Shown: positions 6,184-7,857 of the stretch, piece by piece
How the letters are laid out: each line of letters opens with the position of its first letter
Numbering within the stretch: position 1 is the stretch's first letter
Assembly: GCA_964549765.1 (NCBI GenBank)
Contig: CAZJWR010000105.1
Location: 1-7,857, forward strand
Length of the DNA stretch: 7,857 nucleotides
Reading direction: 5' to 3'
Source: CAZJWR01 sp964549765
GTDB lineage: Bacteria; Zixibacteria; MSB-5A5; GN15; JAAZOE01
The notes under the pieces: generated by a model
What the model saw: the letters and a program-made list of their open reading frames with translations, nothing else
Told to the model about the DNA's origin: nothing
Databases searched by the model: none
Program-made: the position numbers and the translations under genes

Positions 6184-7257
6184 ATGCGACTCTTGAGGTT
6201 CTTTGGCTTATCGACCGCATCTCTCCTGATAATCATAAGCATGCTCGCCGTTGGCTGTTCCGATGATGACAAGCCGACCTCCACGCATACTCCTCAATGG
6301 GGATGGGAACCTGTCGGAACACAATCATCGTTCGGTAACCCTATCGCCATTACCGTCTATGATGGGGAATTGATTGCAGCAAGCGGGCATATTGGCGCCT
6401 GGAACGATACATCGTGGACCGATCTCACGCCGGATGATATCAGTTGGTCGCCCGGGGTACTCGACATGACCGTTTACAGCGGTAAGCTCATAGTTGCCGG
6501 TAACTTCGACTCCGTCAATGCCGTGCCCGCCCGTTATATTGCCGCCTGGAATGGTTCCGCCTGGTCGCCGCTCGGTACCGGTACCAATGCCCACGTCGTC
6601 GCCGTCGCCCCATTTAGCGGCCAACTCATTGCCAGAGGAGATTTGGACAGCGCCGGCGGGGTACTCGTTCATAACATCGCCGCCTGGAATGGCTCGTCGT
6701 GGTCGGCTCTGGGATCGGGCACGAATACCGGTGTTCACGCCCTCACGGTCTACGGAAACAAATTGATCGCCGGAGGCAGTTTCAGCATCGCCGGAGGAAT
6801 CAGCGCCACTCACATTGCTGCTTGGAACGGCGTATCCTGGGAAGCGCTGGGAACGGGCATGAATTACAATGGATTTATCTATGATCTGACGGTCTACGAC
6901 AATAAGCTGATTGCCTGCGGAGAATTCACGACCGCCGGCGGCGTAGCTGCCAATTATATCGCCGCCTGGGATGGATCGTCCTGGGCCCCCCTTGGAACAG
7001 GCATGTCTGACCGGGTCATGGCCCTCACCGTTTTTGACGGGAAGCTCATCGCCGGGGGAGATTTCACCAGCGCCGGCGGCGTCCCCGCCAGTTATATCGC
7101 CCAATGGGACGGTACGAATTGGTCGCCGCTCGGATCAGGAGTGGATGCTACCGTCCACGACCTCACCGTTTGGAACAACAAGCTGATCGCATCAGGGAAT
7201 TTCAATACCGCCGGTGGAGTGTCCGTGCAGGGCATCGCAGCCTGGAGACTAAAATAG
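6184..7257 (+). CDS. Lipoprotein with seven Rax2-like repeats, predicted seven-bladed beta-propeller
   Basis: This 357-residue lipoprotein has a hydrophobic signal (residues ~3-24), a lipobox-like LAVGC with Cys25, then an acidic SDDDK tether. Seven repeats follow, starting at TVY or its equivalent at residues 57, 96, 142, 188, 236, 282 and 328. The consensus is TVYxxKLIAGGxFxxAGG, four variable residues, then IAAWNGxSWxPLGTG. The period is 46 residues in most units; the first is 39 because its middle loop is shortened. The last unit ends at IAAWRLK and lacks the W-PLG strand, while residues 38-46 (PQWGWEPVG) supply a matching strand at the N-terminus, as in Velcro closure of a propeller. The repeat resembles the fungal Rax2 cortical-marker repeat and similar repeats in bacterial secreted proteins. 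The likely location is the outer membrane surface or periplasm; ligand and role are unknown. It follows the kinase on the same strand after a likely terminator, so it is probably a separate transcript. Confidence 0.9.
   Translation: MRLLRFFGLSTASLLIIISMLAVGCSDDDKPTSTHTPQWGWEPVGTQSSFGNPIAITVYDGELIAASGHIGAWNDTSWTDLTPDDISWSPGVLDMTVYSGKLIVAGNFDSVNAVPARYIAAWNGSAWSPLGTGTNAHVVAVAPFSGQLIARGDLDSAGGVLVHNIAAWNGSSWSALGSGTNTGVHALTVYGNKLIAGGSFSIAGGISATHIAAWNGVSWEALGTGMNYNGFIYDLTVYDNKLIACGEFTTAGGVAANYIAAWDGSSWAPLGTGMSDRVMALTVFDGKLIAGGDFTSAGGVPASYIAQWDGTNWSPLGSGVDATVHDLTVWNNKLIASGNFNTAGGVSVQGIAAWRLK
6352..7254 (+). repeat. Seven tandem coding repeats (about 138 bases each)
   Basis: Units begin at 6352, 6469, 6607, 6745, 6889, 7027 and 7165, with lengths 117, 138, 138, 144, 138, 138 and 90 (last one truncated). 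Nucleotide similarity is best around the IAAWNG codons (gccgcctggaatgg-like) and lower elsewhere. This suggests old duplication with protein-level constraint rather than recent expansion. Confidence 0.85.
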
Positions 7258-7258
7258 C

Positions 7259-7277
7259 GCGCACCCCTTTGGTGTGC
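7259..7277 (+). other. Hairpin directly after the propeller lipoprotein stop codon
   Basis: Bases 7259-7265 pair with 7271-7277 (7 pairs including one G-U) around a 5-base loop. It begins two bases after the TAG. There is no T-run, so it may protect the mRNA end or assist termination rather than act as an intrinsic terminator by itself. Confidence 0.35.
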
Positions 7278-7320
7278 CGGCCGCCTGCAACTGCCTCCTG
7301 TTTACATGCTTGTGAGCGAT

Positions 7321-7348
7321 CCGCCGCGGCGGCTCCACATCTGCCGCC
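7321..7348. other. GC-rich palindrome and overlapping hairpin
   Basis: Bases 7321-7332 (CCGCCGCGGCGG) are a perfect 12-base palindrome. Bases 7328-7333 (GGCGGC) can instead pair with 7343-7348 (GCCGCC) across a 9-base loop. The two structures are mutually exclusive. Location between convergent genes suggests a structural or termination role, but this is unproven. Confidence 0.35.
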
Positions 7349-7355
7349 TCTCCCG

Positions 7356-7383
7356 TGGTGTCGGGAATCCTTTTCCGACACCA
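7356..7383. terminator. Strong hairpin between convergent genes, possible bidirectional terminator
   Basis: TGGTGTCGG (7356-7364) pairs perfectly with CCGACACCA (7375-7383). On the plus-strand transcript the stem can extend three more pairs (one G-U) to a four-base loop. It is about 100 bases past the lipoprotein stop and 40 past the minus-strand gene's stop. Neither side has a proper T-run, so intrinsic termination is likely but not certain. Confidence 0.45.
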
Positions 7384-7424
7384 AATACAGATACTATATC
7401 GGACAGCTGAATATCTTTGCCCGC

Positions 7425-7857
7425 CTAAGGCGCACCGCGATTAGAGATAGCGGTATGCGAATCGGATATTATTTGTTCAATCACAGCAAATATCAGCTCA
7501 AAATTCGAAAAATCAAAATCATGGAAATTTCTATGTCGATCCCTTATATACTGTGCAAATTTGCTCTTCGGCAAGGCATGATTCGTGCCATTAGGATCAT
7601 AAACTTCACTATCAATAATGATTGTATTTTTGACATACATATCTCGCTTCGTGCAATTCAATGAATCATCGGCCTTCAAGCGGCCGGTTGTATTATCGAA
7701 TTCATTACCAATAAATAGGCGTCGGTCATATTCATCCATACGTGTTATCTCCGCATCGGTATAATAAAATTCTATTGAAATATCAGGGGTCTGTTTCCGA
7801 TGGTTTGGCACTGGTATAACGATTGAAAATACATTGTTGCCCCAAGGTTTATAGGGT
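7425..7857 (-). CDS. C-terminal part of an unrecognised AT-rich gene, 5' end cut off by window edge
   Basis: I do not recognise this protein. The frame is open from the right edge to a TAG at 7425-7427, giving 143 visible residues that end in SNRGAP. A GTG at 7811 is the first possible start inside the window, but the frame continues upstream with protein-like sequence (KPWGNNVFSIVIPVP), so the true start is probably outside. Visible traits are a soluble, charged, aromatic-rich sequence with segments such as ISIEFYYTD, RRLFIGNEFD, HALPKSKFAQYI and FDFSNFELIF, with no membrane segment. GC content is about 30-40%, against 55-65% for the other genes, with AT-rich codons, suggesting horizontal transfer. 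It faces the propeller lipoprotein gene convergently. The style recalls proteins of accessory or defence islands, but this is only an impression and no catalytic motif can be named. Confidence 0.75.
   Translation of the reverse strand, partial: PYKPWGNNVFSIVIPVPNHRKQTPDISIEFYYTDAEITRMDEYDRRLFIGNEFDNTTGRLKADDSLNCTKRDMYVKNTIIIDSEVYDPNGTNHALPKSKFAQYIRDRHRNFHDFDFSNFELIFAVIEQIISDSHTAISNRGAP

Noticed and set aside
6574..6585. GGTACCGGTACC, a 12-base palindrome
   Set aside because: It encodes the GTGT stretch of a propeller repeat and is explained by coding constraint.
6325..7104. A 259-codon minus-strand open frame over the propeller lipoprotein
   Set aside because: Its apparent repeats (PGGD-type) are just the reverse reading of the repeated propeller codons on the plus strand.
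7104..7664. A 186-codon plus-strand open frame crossing the lipoprotein end and the AT-rich segment
   Set aside because: It overlaps the propeller gene in another frame, runs through the hairpin cluster and then antisense to the minus-strand gene. Composition changes mid-frame and no domain is visible.

Overview
The window looks like a chromosomal fragment from an uncultured-type bacterium of the FCB/Zixibacteria-like kind. This placement is an inference. It rests on a gingipain-family (C25) secreted protease with Ig-like and CARDB-like C-terminal modules, two outer-surface-type lipoproteins built from beta-propeller repeats, and a cytosolic Ser/Thr kinase fused to a FlgO/TolB-like domain and TPRs. 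Most of the window is GC-rich (roughly 55-65%). The last ~450 bases are clearly AT-rich (about 30-40% GC).

Layout, left to right. (1) Bases 1-2286, minus strand: the N-terminal 762 codons of a gingipain-like cysteine protease whose C-terminus lies beyond the left edge. Its Cys/His spacing, candidate third catalytic residue and S1-pocket Asp all align with RgpB as I recall that sequence. (2) Bases 2461-3495, minus strand, upstream of and parallel to the protease: a PD40/TolB-type propeller lipoprotein. (3) Bases 3496-3734: a divergent control region. It has an extended -10 element firing left and a near-consensus -35/-10 pair (17-base spacer) firing right, with a perfect 11-base palindrome inside the spacer. 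(4) Bases 3735-5918, plus strand: the kinase-FlgO/TolB-like-TPR protein, a non-RD kinase (HGD instead of HRD), followed by a terminator-like hairpin. (5) Bases 6184-7257, plus strand: a lipoprotein of seven ~46-residue Rax2-like repeats that appears to close as a seven-bladed propeller. (6) Bases 7258-7424: several GC-rich hairpins between convergent genes. (7) Bases 7425-7857, minus strand: the C-terminal part of an AT-rich, unrecognised gene that runs off the right edge and is possibly of foreign origin.

Working together: the secreted protease and the two lipoproteins point to cell-envelope or extracellular functions. The kinase is predicted to be cytosolic and may signal through its TPR region. 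No direct link between the kinase and the envelope proteins can be shown beyond adjacency. I see no RNA genes, CRISPR array, insertion sequence or complete mobile element. The window does not hold a clearly new multi-gene system. The most informative signals are the conserved gingipain specificity residues, the non-RD kinase architecture, the divergent promoter with its embedded palindrome, the Velcro-type propeller and the compositional break at the right end.
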